Source: Glycomyces dulcitolivorans (GTDB lineage: Bacteria; Actinomycetota; Actinomycetes; Mycobacteriales; Micromonosporaceae). Taken from it: a DNA stretch of 41,005 bases. Of the stretch, positions 1 to 7,691 are shown in pieces. The stretch lies in the NCBI RefSeq assembly GCF_003265355.1, contig NZ_QFRW01000079.1, forward strand, positions 8,174 through 49,178. Direction: 5' to 3'. The notes beneath the pieces were generated by a model. That model ran no database searches. It had not been told where the DNA came from and saw nothing but the letters and a program-made list of their open reading frames with translations. Numbering within the stretch: position 1 is the first letter of the stretch; each line of letters begins with the position of its first letter. Both the position numbers and the translations under genes were made by a program.

Positions 1-143
1 GCCTCCACCTGGCCGGCCGTCGCCCACGAGGTGGCCCCCACCGGCGAGTCGTCGAAGGGGTGGGTGACGAAGAACTCCTCCTCGCCGTGCTGCGGACGGC
101 CCGCCACCCAGATCGGCGAAACGGGACGGAGACGTTGCGACAT
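1..143 (-). CDS. Aldehyde dehydrogenase family protein (N-terminal fragment)
   Basis: Only the first 47 codons are in the window; the gene runs off the left edge. Translation from the ATG at 143-141 begins MSQRLRPVSPIWVAGRP and continues with EEFFVTHPFDDSPVGAT and ATAGQVEA. This matches the N-terminus of the NAD(P)-dependent aldehyde dehydrogenase superfamily: a W-V-A-G-R/x strand, then a V-x-x-P-F/A-D/T segment, then the A-T-x-x-x-V-E/D-A helix. Such enzymes oxidise aldehydes to acids. The catalytic Cys and Glu are not in the fragment, so activity and substrate cannot be judged. It is transcribed divergently from the membrane protein at 304. Confidence 0.6.
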   Translation of the reverse strand, partial: MSQRLRPVSPIWVAGRPQHGEEEFFVTHPFDDSPVGATSWATAGQVE

Positions 144-303
144 GGCTCCAGAGTACGGGCTCGCGCACTCGCGGCGCTGCCGTTGGGGTCCGCGAATCCG
201 CGCGGGTTCCCAAGCCCCCGACCGCGGAACGACCCGCGCAGGACCGGTGACCGGCTCCGCAACCCGGGTGCGCCCATTTGCCCGACCAAGGCATGATGAG
301 GGC

Positions 304-975
304 ATGAGTGAACAGCAATCAGGTGCGGGATATCCCCAGCAGCCCATCTCCGCACAGCCCGGGCAGCAGCCCTACGCCCAGGCGCCCTACGCCTCCCCGC
401 AGGCGCAGTACCAGGCCCAGCAGCAGTACGCGGCCTACGCCCCTCCGGCTCCGTCGCTGTTCGACAAGCTCGGCGTGCCCTCGCTCCCGGCGATCCTGGG
501 CCTGGCGGGCCTCGGCGCCCTGGCCCTGTCCGGCCTCATCACCGGCACCTCGGACTCCACCGAGCTCCAGGTCGACGTCGCCTCCCACCTGTTCGGGCTC
601 CCCTCGGTCCTGACCGCGGTGATCGTGGTGTTCGCGCTGGCCCTGTTCACCGGCGAGAAGCTGCGGTCCCTGTGGAAGGCGCTGACGGTGGCCGGCACGG
701 CCGTGTTCCTGGCCGGGTTCCTGTACGACCTCTTGTCGCTGCCGGACGGCTCGTCGGGCTCGGACGCGTCGGCGTGGATCGGTGCGCTCCTGCTCATCGG
801 CGCCTACGCCCTGTTCGTCTCCGGTGCGCTCCTGGTCCCCGGCTCCGCCGCCGCCGTCCCGGCCGCGGCTCCGGCCGCCCCGCCTGCCTACCCGACCGGT
901 CAGCAGCCCGCGGTCCCGCCGGCCGCCGCGCCGCAGACCCAGCAGAACCAGTGGCCCCAGGCGCCGCAGCAGTAG
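304..975 (+). CDS. Pro/Gln-rich integral membrane protein, function unknown
   Basis: This is a 223-residue protein with three zones. Residues 1-55 are rich in Gln, Pro, Ala and Tyr (repeated QQPYAQAPYA-like blocks). Residues 60-175 hold about four hydrophobic membrane helices. The last 45 residues are again Ala/Pro/Gln-rich. Such disordered cytoplasmic tails flanking a small helical bundle are common in actinobacterial envelope proteins. I recognise no domain. I chose the ATG at 304 rather than an upstream in-frame ATG because GATGAGG lies just before it and the N-terminal low-complexity block starts cleanly there. The upstream extension reads as arginine-rich intergenic sequence. A strong hairpin follows the stop, so the gene looks monocistronic. 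Confidence 0.7.
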   Translation: MSEQQSGAGYPQQPISAQPGQQPYAQAPYASPQAQYQAQQQYAAYAPPAPSLFDKLGVPSLPAILGLAGLGALALSGLITGTSDSTELQVDVASHLFGLPSVLTAVIVVFALALFTGEKLRSLWKALTVAGTAVFLAGFLYDLLSLPDGSSGSDASAWIGALLLIGAYALFVSGALLVPGSAAAVPAAAPAAPPAYPTGQQPAVPPAAAPQTQQNQWPQAPQQ

Positions 976-993
976 CCGCTCCCCGAGCAGCCG

Positions 994-1043
994 AAGAGGC
1001 GGCGTGACCGGATCTCTTTCAGATCGCGGTCGCGCCGCCTCTC
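994..1043 (+). terminator. Hairpin terminator after the membrane protein
   Basis: A near-perfect stem of about 20 bp (arms 996-1015 and 1021-1042, one small bulge) encloses the loop CTTTC, 20 bases after the stop at 975. There is no long T-tract, as is usual for actinobacterial terminators. The interval from here to 1226 shows nothing else recognisable. Confidence 0.75.
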
Positions 1044-1226
1044 TTCGTGCATATTGGATATCGCGTCGTCCGCCGACATCCGAAGTCTTTGCTCCAGTGA
1101 CGCTCCCGGGCCGTGGACTCGCGGGGAGGCCCGACGGCGGGAGCGGGGACCGGGCCGGCGCAGTGGAGGCGCATGCCCGTGCTGGATATGGAGATTGCGG
1201 AGATCGGTCGGGCGGGCCCGCCACGC

Positions 1227-1529
1227 TCACGGCGGACGTCCGGTCGTGCTGGCACGAACCGGCGGCGTCCGCGTGGGCCGCAGTGCTAACTGCTTCTTCG
1301 GCGGGAGCCAGTCATCCTCGCGGAGATCGTCTTCGTCTCCGTCGTACCGATCGTCGGCATAAGCGGCGTACGGGTCCGGCTCCTCCTCAGGAGGCGGCTC
1401 AATGTCGACCTCGTCCTCACGACCGGTGCCTAGCTCGCGCTCAAGCGCGCGCAGGTCGGTGTTCGGAGCATGGTACTTGAGCTTCCGGGCCACTTTGGTC
1501 TGCTTTGCCTTAGCTCGGCCGCGCCCCAT
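1227..1529 (-). CDS. DUF3073 domain-containing protein
   Basis: This is a 100-residue basic-then-acidic protein. It starts MGRGRAKAKQTKVARKLKY and continues with HAPNTDLRALERELG, the signature of the actinobacterial DUF3073 family. The second half is highly acidic (a PPPEEEPDPYAAYADD-type stretch), then ends with WLPPKK and a basic tail. The ATG at 1529 is preceded by GAGGGGG, and the family motif begins exactly there, so a longer in-frame ORF starting at 1664 is rejected. From memory, DUF3073 genes lie near vdh and purM in Streptomyces, which agrees with the neighbour at 1827. Function is unknown. Confidence 0.9.
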   Translation of the reverse strand: MGRGRAKAKQTKVARKLKYHAPNTDLRALERELGTGREDEVDIEPPPEEEPDPYAAYADDRYDGDEDDLREDDWLPPKKQLALRPTRTPPVRASTTGRPP

Positions 1530-1766
1530 ATGGCTCGACCCCCTCGCACAGAAATCATCGGGGCAGCCGTTAAGGCGCCCCGGAATGCTTGCAATCTCTT
1601 CGTGGCTCCTACGGTACAGCCTCGCAGCGCCGGACTGCATCCCGGCCCATGAGTTGGATGCCACAGATTACCGGCGATGACCACCAGACCGGGACGAACA
1701 TCCGTCCGAATCGCGAGATTCGTTCTCACCATCCGGAATCGCCTGGTTACGCTGCGCAAGCCGTGC

Positions 1767-1814
1767 CCGGGGGATCCTATACGATATACGAAATATCCTA
1801 TAGGATCCCCCCGG
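1767..1814 (-). terminator. AT-rich hairpin downstream of the valine/leucine dehydrogenase
   Basis: The arms CCGGGGGATCCTATA (1767-1781) and TATAGGATCCCCCCGG (1799-1814) pair over 15 bp with one bulged base. The stem begins 13 bases after the dehydrogenase stop codon. The AT-rich upper stem and loop are unusual in this GC background. A terminator is the simplest reading. Confidence 0.7.
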
Positions 1815-1826
1815 TGTGCTCGGGTG

Positions 1827-2897
1827 CTAGCGGAACAGCCGCAGGCGCTGGAGCCGCCCGACGGCGGCCATGCGCTCTTCGGCCAGGGCGTTCGCCGCGG
1901 CCACGGGGGTGGTGCCCTCGCCCTTGGCGCGGTCGAGGATCCGGCCGGTGGTCTCGAAGATCCCGGCGGTGCGCCGCTCGGCCCGCTTGAAGTCGAAGGC
2001 GCCGTCGTACTCGTCGGCGACCTGGATGACGCCGCCGGAGTTCACGACGTAGTCGGGGCAGTAGAGGATGCCGGCCCGGTCGAGCTCGTCGGCGATCTCG
2101 GGGGCGGCGAGCTGGTTGTTGGCGGCGCCGCACACGATCTCGGCGTCGAGGGCCTTCAGGGTGCCCTCGTTGAGGACCCCGCCGAGGGCGCAGGGGGCGT
2201 ACACGTGGATGCCGGAGGCGATGAGCTCGTCGGCGTCGGCCACGATGCGCACCTGGGGGAACCGCTCCTGCGTCCAGCGGATCGCCGCGTCGTTCACGTC
2301 GCACGCGACGACCTCGGCGCCGGCCTCGATGAGGTGGGGGATGAGGTGGCGGCCGACCTTCCCGAGCCCGGCCACGCCGACGGTGCGCCCGGCGAGGTCC
2401 ACGGCGCCCCAGCGGTGCTGGGCGGCCGAGCGCATCGCCTGGAAGACGCCGAAGGCGGTGAGGATCGAGGAGTCGCCGGCGCCGCCGGCCTCGGGGCTGC
2501 GCCCGGACACGTGGCGGGTCTCGCGCGCCACGTGGTCCATGTCCTCGACGTAGGTGCCGACGTCGCACGCGGTCACGTAGCGCCCGCCGAGCGACTCGAC
2601 GAACCGGCCGTAGGCCCGCAGCAGCGCCTCGCTCTTGTCGGCGACCGGGTCGCCCCAGATGACGGCCTTGCCGCCGCCGTGGTCGAGCCCGGCGATCGCG
2701 TTCTTGTACGCCATGCCCTCCGACAGGTGCAGCACGTCGGTGAGGGCCTCCTCCTCGGAGGCGTACGGGTAGAAGCGGGTCCCGCCGAGGGCGGGGCCGA
2801 GCGCGGTCGAGTACACCGCGATGATCGCCCGGAGCCCGGTGTCCGGGTCGTGGCAGAACACGACCTGTTCGTGGCCGGTCGCGTCGAAGATGCTCAT
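1827..2897 (-). CDS. vdh: Valine/leucine (branched-chain amino acid) dehydrogenase
   Basis: The 356-residue product belongs to the Glu/Leu/Phe/Val dehydrogenase family, which reversibly deaminates branched-chain amino acids to 2-oxo acids with NAD+. The substrate-binding block contains GGTRFYPY and the catalytic-lysine segments [20 protein letters not shown]. An Asp-containing [13 protein letters not shown] segment follows. The Rossmann domain shows [13 protein letters not shown] and ends with CGAANNQLA and VNSGGVIQ. The length matches Streptomyces Vdh (about 360). The ATG at 2897 has GGAGAG upstream. The order DUF3073, vdh, conserved hypothetical, bldC resembles the Streptomyces neighbourhood, so I favour valine dehydrogenase; leucine specificity cannot be excluded by reading alone. 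Confidence 0.92.
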   Translation of the reverse strand: MSIFDATGHEQVVFCHDPDTGLRAIIAVYSTALGPALGGTRFYPYASEEEALTDVLHLSEGMAYKNAIAGLDHGGGKAVIWGDPVADKSEALLRAYGRFVESLGGRYVTACDVGTYVEDMDHVARETRHVSGRSPEAGGAGDSSILTAFGVFQAMRSAAQHRWGAVDLAGRTVGVAGLGKVGRHLIPHLIEAGAEVVACDVNDAAIRWTQERFPQVRIVADADELIASGIHVYAPCALGGVLNEGTLKALDAEIVCGAANNQLAAPEIADELDRAGILYCPDYVVNSGGVIQVADEYDGAFDFKRAERRTAGIFETTGRILDRAKGEGTTPVAAANALAEERMAAVGRLQRLRLFR

Positions 2898-3010
2898 GGC
2901 TTGCTCTCCAGTTTCTTCTCTAGGGGTTCGGGCCCCGGAGCGCGGTGCGCGCCGGGCGGCGCCCCAGGGGCGCGGCCGGGTCGCGGCCGCTTCCTCGTCG
3001 TAGCGCGGGT

Positions 3011-3886
3011 ATGCCTACGCCACCAGCATATGACTATGGAAGTATCTGCCTCGTGTACGCACCGAACGCGTCCTATCTGCGCGTCTACGAGCCGGCCGTC
3101 GCCTTCGCCGACGCCGGCTACTGGCGCGCGTACGCCGCTTCGGGGCGCGCGGTCGACCCGCTCGACGGTCCCAGGGTCCGACGGGAAGCACTGTACGAGC
3201 GCATCGGATGGCCCTGGCGGGGCGTCCCCTCCTTCGGCCGCGAGGCGTACGTCATCGCCCGCGGCGAGGGCGACCCGCTCGTGTGCCCGTGGAACCTCCG
3301 CTACCGGATCGCCTCGGCCGCCCTGGAAGTGCGCCGCCTGACCCCCGAGGCCGTGGCCGAGGCCCTGTTCCCGCCCGAGTTCCTCTCCTCCGCGGCCGAG
3401 ATCGTCGCCCTCGACGACGGCTCGGACCGCCACGAGGCCCCCGCCGACGCCCACGAGCACGTCGCGTCCTGGTCGGTGCCGCTGCGCTGGTTCGCGTGCG
3501 TCCGCCCCGAGGACCGCGAGCTCGTCATCCAGCCCGGCCTCGGGATCCTCCGCTACCGGACCCCGATCGCCAAGTCCCGCACCGGCCTCGCCGTCGCCCG
3601 CAACCTGGTGCGCTCGGAGTTCGGGGAGGGCGCCGAGCTCGCCGAGGCCCTCGCCGAGACCGGCCAGTGGCTCGACGGCTTCCACCGCGACTCGGTCGTC
3701 GAGCTCGACTACGGCGGCCTCGTCTCCAGGATGGAACCGGACGAGCTCCGCGACGAGGACTCGGTCGACCTCACCTGGCAGGCCCTCGACCACCTCGGCG
3801 CCTCCGAACCCGAGGAGGCGCAGGAATGCTATGCGCGCCTTGTCGACCGATGGCGTGATCGTCGTCTCGCGGAAAGACTGAACTGA
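3011..3886 (+). CDS. Conserved hypothetical protein between vdh and bldC
   Basis: The product has 291 residues from the ATG at 3011. It is a soluble acidic protein without signal peptide or membrane helix, with segments [20 protein letters not shown] and [13 protein letters not shown] recognise no catalytic motif. In Streptomyces a gene of unknown function also lies between vdh and bldC, and this appears to be its counterpart by position (inference). The start is uncertain: the GTG at 3053 has GGAAG about 11 bases upstream and would begin right at the [13 protein letters not shown] segment, removing a weakly supported 14-residue leader. A still longer ORF from 2945 is arginine-rich and unlikely. 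It is divergent from vdh. Confidence 0.75.
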   Translation: MPTPPAYDYGSICLVYAPNASYLRVYEPAVAFADAGYWRAYAASGRAVDPLDGPRVRREALYERIGWPWRGVPSFGREAYVIARGEGDPLVCPWNLRYRIASAALEVRRLTPEAVAEALFPPEFLSSAAEIVALDDGSDRHEAPADAHEHVASWSVPLRWFACVRPEDRELVIQPGLGILRYRTPIAKSRTGLAVARNLVRSEFGEGAELAEALAETGQWLDGFHRDSVVELDYGGLVSRMEPDELRDEDSVDLTWQALDHLGASEPEEAQECYARLVDRWRDRRLAERLN

Positions 3887-3935
3887 CCTCGCCTCCCGCC
3901 GGGCCCCGGGCCCGCTGCCAGGATGTTCGCTTGTG

Positions 3936-3947
3936 GAGTGATCACTC
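3936..3947 (+). promoter_or_regulatory. Palindrome upstream of bldC, candidate BldD box
   Basis: GAGTGATCACTC is a perfect 12-bp palindrome 147 bp upstream of the bldC start. It fits the older BldD consensus AGTGA-(n)-TCACC with no spacer. bldC belongs to the BldD regulon in Streptomyces. The newer consensus for BldD is not matched well, so this stays a candidate. Confidence 0.35.
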
Positions 3948-4093
3948 GGATGAGCGATCCGAGCGGAAAGTCCAAGCAAAATCGGCCGTTCGGCCTATGT
4001 CGGACATCTACGACAGGCCGGACGATTGCAGAAGGAACGAATCAAGGCTCGGCAGCCGGTGATTCGCAGCCCGTGTGTGGAGGAGAACGAACG

Positions 4094-4315
4094 ATGACGA
4101 CAGAGCTGAACCTTCCGGTGGAATCCGAAGCGCTGCTCACCCCCTCTGAGGTCGCCGCGATGTTCCGCGTCGACCCCAAGACCGTGACGCGTTGGGCCAA
4201 GGCCGGCAAGATCTCCGCGATCCGGACCCTCGGCGGCCACCGCCGCTACCGTGAGTCCGAGATCCGCGCGCTGATCAACGGGGACATCCCGGTGCAGCGC
4301 GAGGCCGCCGACTAG
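4094..4315 (+). CDS. bldC: Developmental transcriptional regulator BldC (MerR-like DNA-binding protein)
   Basis: The 73-residue protein has the BldC core: LLTPSEVAAMFRVDPKTVTR followed by WAKAGKISAIRTLGGHRRYR and ESEIRAL. This is a lone MerR-type winged helix-turn-helix without an effector domain. In Streptomyces BldC binds direct repeats cooperatively and holds back entry into development. The ATG at 4094 follows GGAGGAGAACGAACG, an excellent ribosome site, and the N-terminus then matches the family size. The longer in-frame ORF from 3923 is promoter and leader sequence. The gene has a roughly 200-bp upstream region with palindromes and a hairpin-rich 3' region ending in a T-tailed terminator. 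Confidence 0.97.
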   Translation: MTTELNLPVESEALLTPSEVAAMFRVDPKTVTRWAKAGKISAIRTLGGHRRYRESEIRALINGDIPVQREAAD

Positions 4316-4407
4316 CAACCGCAAACCGCCTCCCGCCACCGACCAGGCGACGAGGCCTGAGGAACCAATCCGAGGCCGGGCCACCCTTCCGGCCGCCGCC
4401 CCATCGA

Positions 4408-4471
4408 AGCCGTGGTCCCACGGCTCGGTCGATCCGACCGACGAGGCAGCGGGCCCTCCCTCAGGGCCCGC
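4408..4471 (+). other. Hairpin cluster in the bldC 3' region
   Basis: Three GC-rich stems follow one another between the bldC stop (4315) and its terminator. AGCCGTGG pairs with CCACGGCT (4408-4425), CGGTCG pairs with CGACCG (4426-4440), and GCGGGCCCT pairs with AGGGCCCGC (4449-4471). No ORF fits here. The stretch could be a structured 3' UTR or a 3'-derived small RNA. Confidence 0.4.
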
Positions 4472-4557
4472 CCCGACGGACCACAAGCGGAACGCGACGC
4501 CGGCCGCAGACCCCTGAACCAGGTCCCGGCCGGCAGACGCCCCGCCCCGCACCACGA

Positions 4558-4583
4558 GCCGCCGCGCCCCGGCGGCTTTTTTC
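4558..4583 (+). terminator. Rho-independent terminator downstream of bldC
   Basis: AGCCGCCG (4558-4565) pairs with CGGCGGCT (4571-4578) around CGCCC, followed by a run of six T (4578-4583). This is a textbook intrinsic terminator, 240 bases after the bldC stop. Confidence 0.85.
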
Positions 4584-4594
4584 ACGCCCCCGAA

Positions 4595-4793
4595 CTGTCG
4601 TACCTCTATGTCAGGGTTTTGACCGGGGGCCCATCGATCCTCCGACCATGCGGCGTGCCCGCGAACCGCGCGCCCGGCCCGAATGTCGGACCCCCGTGTC
4701 AGGGTGTTGACCGCGCAAATCTACGGCTCGCAAGCTTCGCCGAGGCCGGGGCCCGCGACACGGCCCTCCGAGGCTCTGCCCCTGCCCTCGAAT
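4595..4793 (+). repeat. Dispersed intergenic repeat, copy A (about 200 bp, full length with a 30-bp insertion)
   Basis: Copy A starts at ACTGTCGTACCTCTATGTCA and has two modules. Module 1 carries GTCAGGGTTTTGACCGGGGG followed by CCCATCGATCCTCCGACCAT. Module 2 carries GAATGTCGGACCCCCGTGTC, then AGGGTGTTGACCG, and ends with GCCCGCGACACGGCCCTCCG and AGGCTCTGCCCCTGCCCT. The same order and near-identical sequence occurs in reverse at 10364-10540, and module 1 alone in reverse at 7538-7630. Relative to copy C it has about 30 extra bases (around 4711-4742) inside module 2. It does not encode a protein in any consistent frame. With the bldC terminator it fills the 4316-4856 gap. Confidence 0.85.
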
Positions 4794-4856
4794 CGACACC
4801 GCCCATACCCGGGCATTACCGATGCAATGCCGCGAACCGCATGCGACGCTTGAAGT

Positions 4857-5384
4857 GTGTCCCGTCTGAGGAGCCTCGCCGTCGCCGCGGCCGTCGCCGC
4901 CGCGGTCCTGCTGTTCGCGCTCGCGGTCCCGCTGCTGAACAAGGCCGTCTCCCCCACCGTCGACGTCGGCGGCGAGCGGTTCACCCTCGCGGGCGTCACG
5001 ATCACCGCCCCCGACGGCACCCACATGCGCCCCGGCTACTACCGGCCCGAGTCCGGCCGCGCCGAGTTCCTCGTCGGCGACGCCGAGGTCGATGTCGCCG
5101 TCGCCGGCCCCTACGGCTTCGACGCCGAGTACCTGGCCGGCGAGATGGCCCGCCTCCTCGAAGTCCAGCCCGGCGTGCGCCTCACCGAGCCCAGGTCGTG
5201 CGCCGCGAACGGCGTCGAAGGCGCCGGGCGCGGCTTCGTCACCGAGACCGGCACCGGGTTCGCGTGCGCGTTCGTCCACGGCGAGACCCGCGCCGAGGTC
5301 ACCGCCCGCGGCGCCACCCTCGACGCCGGCACCGTCGACCGCATCGACGCGCTCATCGCCCGCCTCTCCTTCGGGGCCGCCTGA
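4857..5384 (+). CDS. Secreted or membrane-anchored small protein upstream of prsW-like gene
   Basis: The product has 175 residues from a GTG start. Residues 5-32 form one hydrophobic N-terminal segment (signal anchor or signal peptide). The rest is a soluble acidic domain with two Cys residues (in RSCAANG and FACAFVHG) that could form a disulphide. I recognise no family. The stop codon overlaps the start of the following membrane protease gene (TGATG), so the two are translationally coupled and probably act together at the envelope. A substrate or modulator of the protease is possible but unproven. No clear ribosome site precedes the GTG. Confidence 0.7.
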   Translation: MSRLRSLAVAAAVAAAVLLFALAVPLLNKAVSPTVDVGGERFTLAGVTITAPDGTHMRPGYYRPESGRAEFLVGDAEVDVAVAGPYGFDAEYLAGEMARLLEVQPGVRLTEPRSCAANGVEGAGRGFVTETGTGFACAFVHGETRAEVTARGATLDAGTVDRIDALIARLSFGAA

Positions 5385-6250
5385 TGCGCCCCGACCCCAC
5401 CTCGCCCGCCCAGTGGACGGCCGCGCTGCTGACCGGCGCGGCCGCGATCCTGCTGCTGTACAACACCCTCCCGGTCGCCCTCGCCTACCCGCGGGCCGGC
5501 ACGACCGCCCTGGTCCTGTTCTCCCTCTTCGCCGTCCCGTTCTGGACGATGCGCCGCCGCCTCGCGGGCCACCTCGCCCTCCCCGGCGCCGCGCTCCTCG
5601 TCGGGCTCGTCTGGGGCGCCACCGTCGCCGTCATGACCTCCCTGTTCGGGTCGCGGGCCCTCCACGGGCTCTTCGCGACCGCGTGGGGCCCGGCCTGGGC
5701 CGAACGCTGGGCGCCGGTCCTGGCCGCGCCCGTGGTCGAGGAGGTCGTCAAAGCCGCCGGGGTGGTCCTGGTCGTCGCGATCTTCTGGGGCCGCCTGCAC
5801 GGCGTGCTCGACGGGATCGTCCTGGGCGCCTTCTGCGGCGTGGGCTTCCAGATCGTCGAGGGCTACGCGTTCGCGATGTCGAGCACCGTCGTCAACCGCG
5901 CCGGGGACGTCGTCGAACCGGTCATCGCCGTGTTCATCGTCCGCGGCGTCCTCGCGGGCCTGTGGAGCCACGCGATCTTCACCGCCATCGCCGGGGCCGG
6001 GATCGCCTACGCCGCCACGCGAAAGACCCGGCGGTCGGCGTGGATCGCGGCCGGGGCCGTGGCGGGGGTGATCGTGCTGCACGCGGTGTGGAACTCGCCG
6101 CTGCTGCGCGACGGCCTGGGTCTGGGGGCGCTCGGCGTCCTCGGCGGGATCATGCTCAAGGGCCTGCCCGCGGTGCTCGTGGTGTGGTGGCTCGTGCGCT
6201 GGGCCAAGCGGACCGAGGCCCCGATCGCGGTCGCGGCGGCGAACACGTAG
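5384..6250 (+). CDS. PrsW family intramembrane metalloprotease
   Basis: The 288-residue polytopic membrane protein has about eight hydrophobic helices and the conserved PrsW residues. These are the glutamate pair VVEEVVKA (E119-E120), GFQIVEGYAF (E159), WSHAIFTAIAG (H196) and LHAVWN (H233). Enzymes of this family cleave membrane-bound substrates; Bacillus PrsW does site-1 cleavage of anti-sigma RsiW. All expected metal-ligand-like residues are present, so it is probably active. It overlaps the preceding secreted-protein gene by one base and is followed by an inverted repeat. No anti-sigma factor gene lies beside it, so its substrate is unknown. Confidence 0.88.
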   Translation: MRPDPTSPAQWTAALLTGAAAILLLYNTLPVALAYPRAGTTALVLFSLFAVPFWTMRRRLAGHLALPGAALLVGLVWGATVAVMTSLFGSRALHGLFATAWGPAWAERWAPVLAAPVVEEVVKAAGVVLVVAIFWGRLHGVLDGIVLGAFCGVGFQIVEGYAFAMSSTVVNRAGDVVEPVIAVFIVRGVLAGLWSHAIFTAIAGAGIAYAATRKTRRSAWIAAGAVAGVIVLHAVWNSPLLRDGLGLGALGVLGGIMLKGLPAVLVVWWLVRWAKRTEAPIAVAAANT

Positions 6251-6608
6251 CAATGCCGCCCGGGTCTGAGCGCGCGGTACCCCGACGGCATTGCCGTTGC
6301 CCGGTCGCGTCCGCCGCTGTCGGCGTCCGCTCCTGCGTGGCCCGCTTTTCGGGCGGCCGGTCCGCGGTCGACGCGACGGTAGATGGCGCGAGCCGCGTCG
6401 TCGTGTTCCTGGCCGGCCGCTCGGGGGCGGCCGCGCGGTAGGCGGTCGGTCCCGGCACCGGTGGTGAGCCGGACCCGGAGGGTCCGTCCGGTGCCCCGCC
6501 GCGGTGACCGGCGGGGTTGGACCCGGGGCCGCCGATCCTTCGGATCGGTGCCGACCGAGCTTCGTGAAGTTCTCTCAACTCCCACGCTAGCAGCGGCCGG
6601 AGCGTTTG
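6251..6608. other. Convergent intergenic region with hairpins, no gene
   Basis: This gap of about 360 bp separates the 3' ends of the PrsW-like gene and mutY. GCAATGCCG (6250-6258) pairs with CGGCATTGC (6286-6294), and CCGATCC-TTC-GGATCGG (6532-6548) is a perfect small hairpin. Other short GC inverted repeats lie between. Terminators for both converging genes are the likely content; ORFs here are shadows without family support. Confidence 0.5.
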
Positions 6609-7526
6609 TCACCGACTCGGGAGTTCGAATCGTCCCGTCTCGTCGGTGCCGATCAGGCCGTCCTCGATCAGCTGCGCGACGGCCTCGTTGACCATGCGCT
6701 GATCGGTCCAGACCGCGTCGATCCGGGCCCGCTCCACGGGCCCGTCGGCGTTTCGCAGCAGCGCCATGATCTCGCCGCGCACGTGCCGGTTGGTCCCCTT
6801 GTAGCGCTGGCGCTTCCGGCTCGGGCCTTCCGGGAGCTCCTGGCCGGAGAACCCGCACGCGTCGGTCACCGGGCAGGTGCCGCACTCGGTCTTGCGGGCG
6901 GTGCACACCAGGGCGCCGAGCTCCATGAGCGCGAGCGAGACGCGCGCGGCGGTGGCGGCGTCCTCGGGGAGGAGCGACTCGGCGGCGGCGAGGTCGGCCT
7001 TGGAGGTGGCGTTCCCGGCGTCGCTGCGGCCGCCGAGGCGGGCCACGACGCGGCGGACGTTCGTGTCGACGACGGCGTGGCGCCCGCCGTAGTGGAAGAC
7101 CGCGACCGCGGCCGCGGTGTAGTTGCCGATGCCGGGGAGCTTCTCCAGCTCGGCCGGGTCGGAGGGGACGACGCCGTCGTGCTCCTCGGCGACGATCTTC
7201 GCGCACTCCTGGAGGCGCAGGGCCCGGCGCGGGTAGCCCATGCGGCCCCATTCGCGCAGCACGTCGGCGGTGGGGGCGGCGGCGAGGTCGGCCGGGGTCG
7301 GCCAGCGCTCCATCCACGCCTCCCAGACGGGCGCGACGCGGGCGACCTGGGTCTGCTGGCTCATGATCTCGGAGACGAGCACGCCCCAGGCGGTGGTGCC
7401 GGGGCGGCGCCAGGGGAGTTCGGTGCGGTTGTGGGCGTCGAACCAGGGGAGGAGGCGCTCGGCGAGCAGGTCTGGAGAGGGCAGTGCCGGTTCGGTCGTT
7501 TCGGTGGCGGCGCGCATGTCCCCCAT
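6609..7526 (-). CDS. mutY: A/G-specific adenine glycosylase
   Basis: This base-excision enzyme removes adenine mispaired with 8-oxoguanine or G. The 305-residue protein has the catalytic Glu in VSEIMSQQTQV (E53) and the helix-hairpin-helix LEKLPGIGNYTAAAVA. The catalytic Asp lies in AVVDTNVRRV (D154). The iron-sulphur cluster ligands follow the pattern C-x6-C-x2-C-x5-C (C208, C215, C218, C224). The C-terminal region is short, without a full NUDIX-like domain, as in other actinobacterial MutY. Start is ATG 7526 or ATG 7517, neither with a well-spaced ribosome site; a longer ORF to 8162 crosses the divergent gene and is rejected. Copy B of the intergenic repeat lies immediately upstream, in the promoter region. 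Confidence 0.95.
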   Translation of the reverse strand: MGDMRAATETTEPALPSPDLLAERLLPWFDAHNRTELPWRRPGTTAWGVLVSEIMSQQTQVARVAPVWEAWMERWPTPADLAAAPTADVLREWGRMGYPRRALRLQECAKIVAEEHDGVVPSDPAELEKLPGIGNYTAAAVAVFHYGGRHAVVDTNVRRVVARLGGRSDAGNATSKADLAAAESLLPEDAATAARVSLALMELGALVCTARKTECGTCPVTDACGFSGQELPEGPSRKRQRYKGTNRHVRGEIMALLRNADGPVERARIDAVWTDQRMVNEAVAQLIEDGLIGTDETGRFELPSR

Positions 7527-7537
7527 TGTCGGCGCGG

Positions 7538-7630
7538 GGTCCGACAGTCGGCGAGGCGGGTTGCGGGCACCCCGAATGGTCGGAGGATCGATGGGCCCCC
7601 GGTCAAAACCCTGACATAGGGGTACGACAG
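7538..7630 (-). repeat. Dispersed intergenic repeat, copy B (partial)
   Basis: Read on the minus strand, this copy starts CTGTCGTACCCCTATGTCAG, continues GGTTTTGACCGGGGGCCC, then ATCGATCCTCCGACCATTCG and GGTGCCCGCAACCCGCC. It matches module 1 of copies A and C almost base for base. Module 2 is missing except for a degenerate TGTCGGACCCC. It sits between the divergent mutY and the gene at 7692. Confidence 0.8.
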
Positions 7631-7679
7631 CGGGTGGACGAGAGGCGCGTAAATCCGCTGGGGTGGGGTCGGGCTGCGT

Positions 7680-7685
7680 TAGCGT
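7680..7685 (+). promoter_or_regulatory. Candidate -10 box of a leaderless promoter
   Basis: TAGCGT ends six bases before the GTG at 7692, which has no ribosome site. The geometry fits a leaderless transcript starting at the GTG. Confidence 0.4.
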
Positions 7686-7691
7686 CCCCGC

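Noticed and set aside
1677-3341. Long 554-codon plus-strand ORF
   Set aside because: It is antisense to the complete valine/leucine dehydrogenase gene and reads as low-complexity Gly/Ala/Val/Asp/Glu sequence, a GC-bias shadow.
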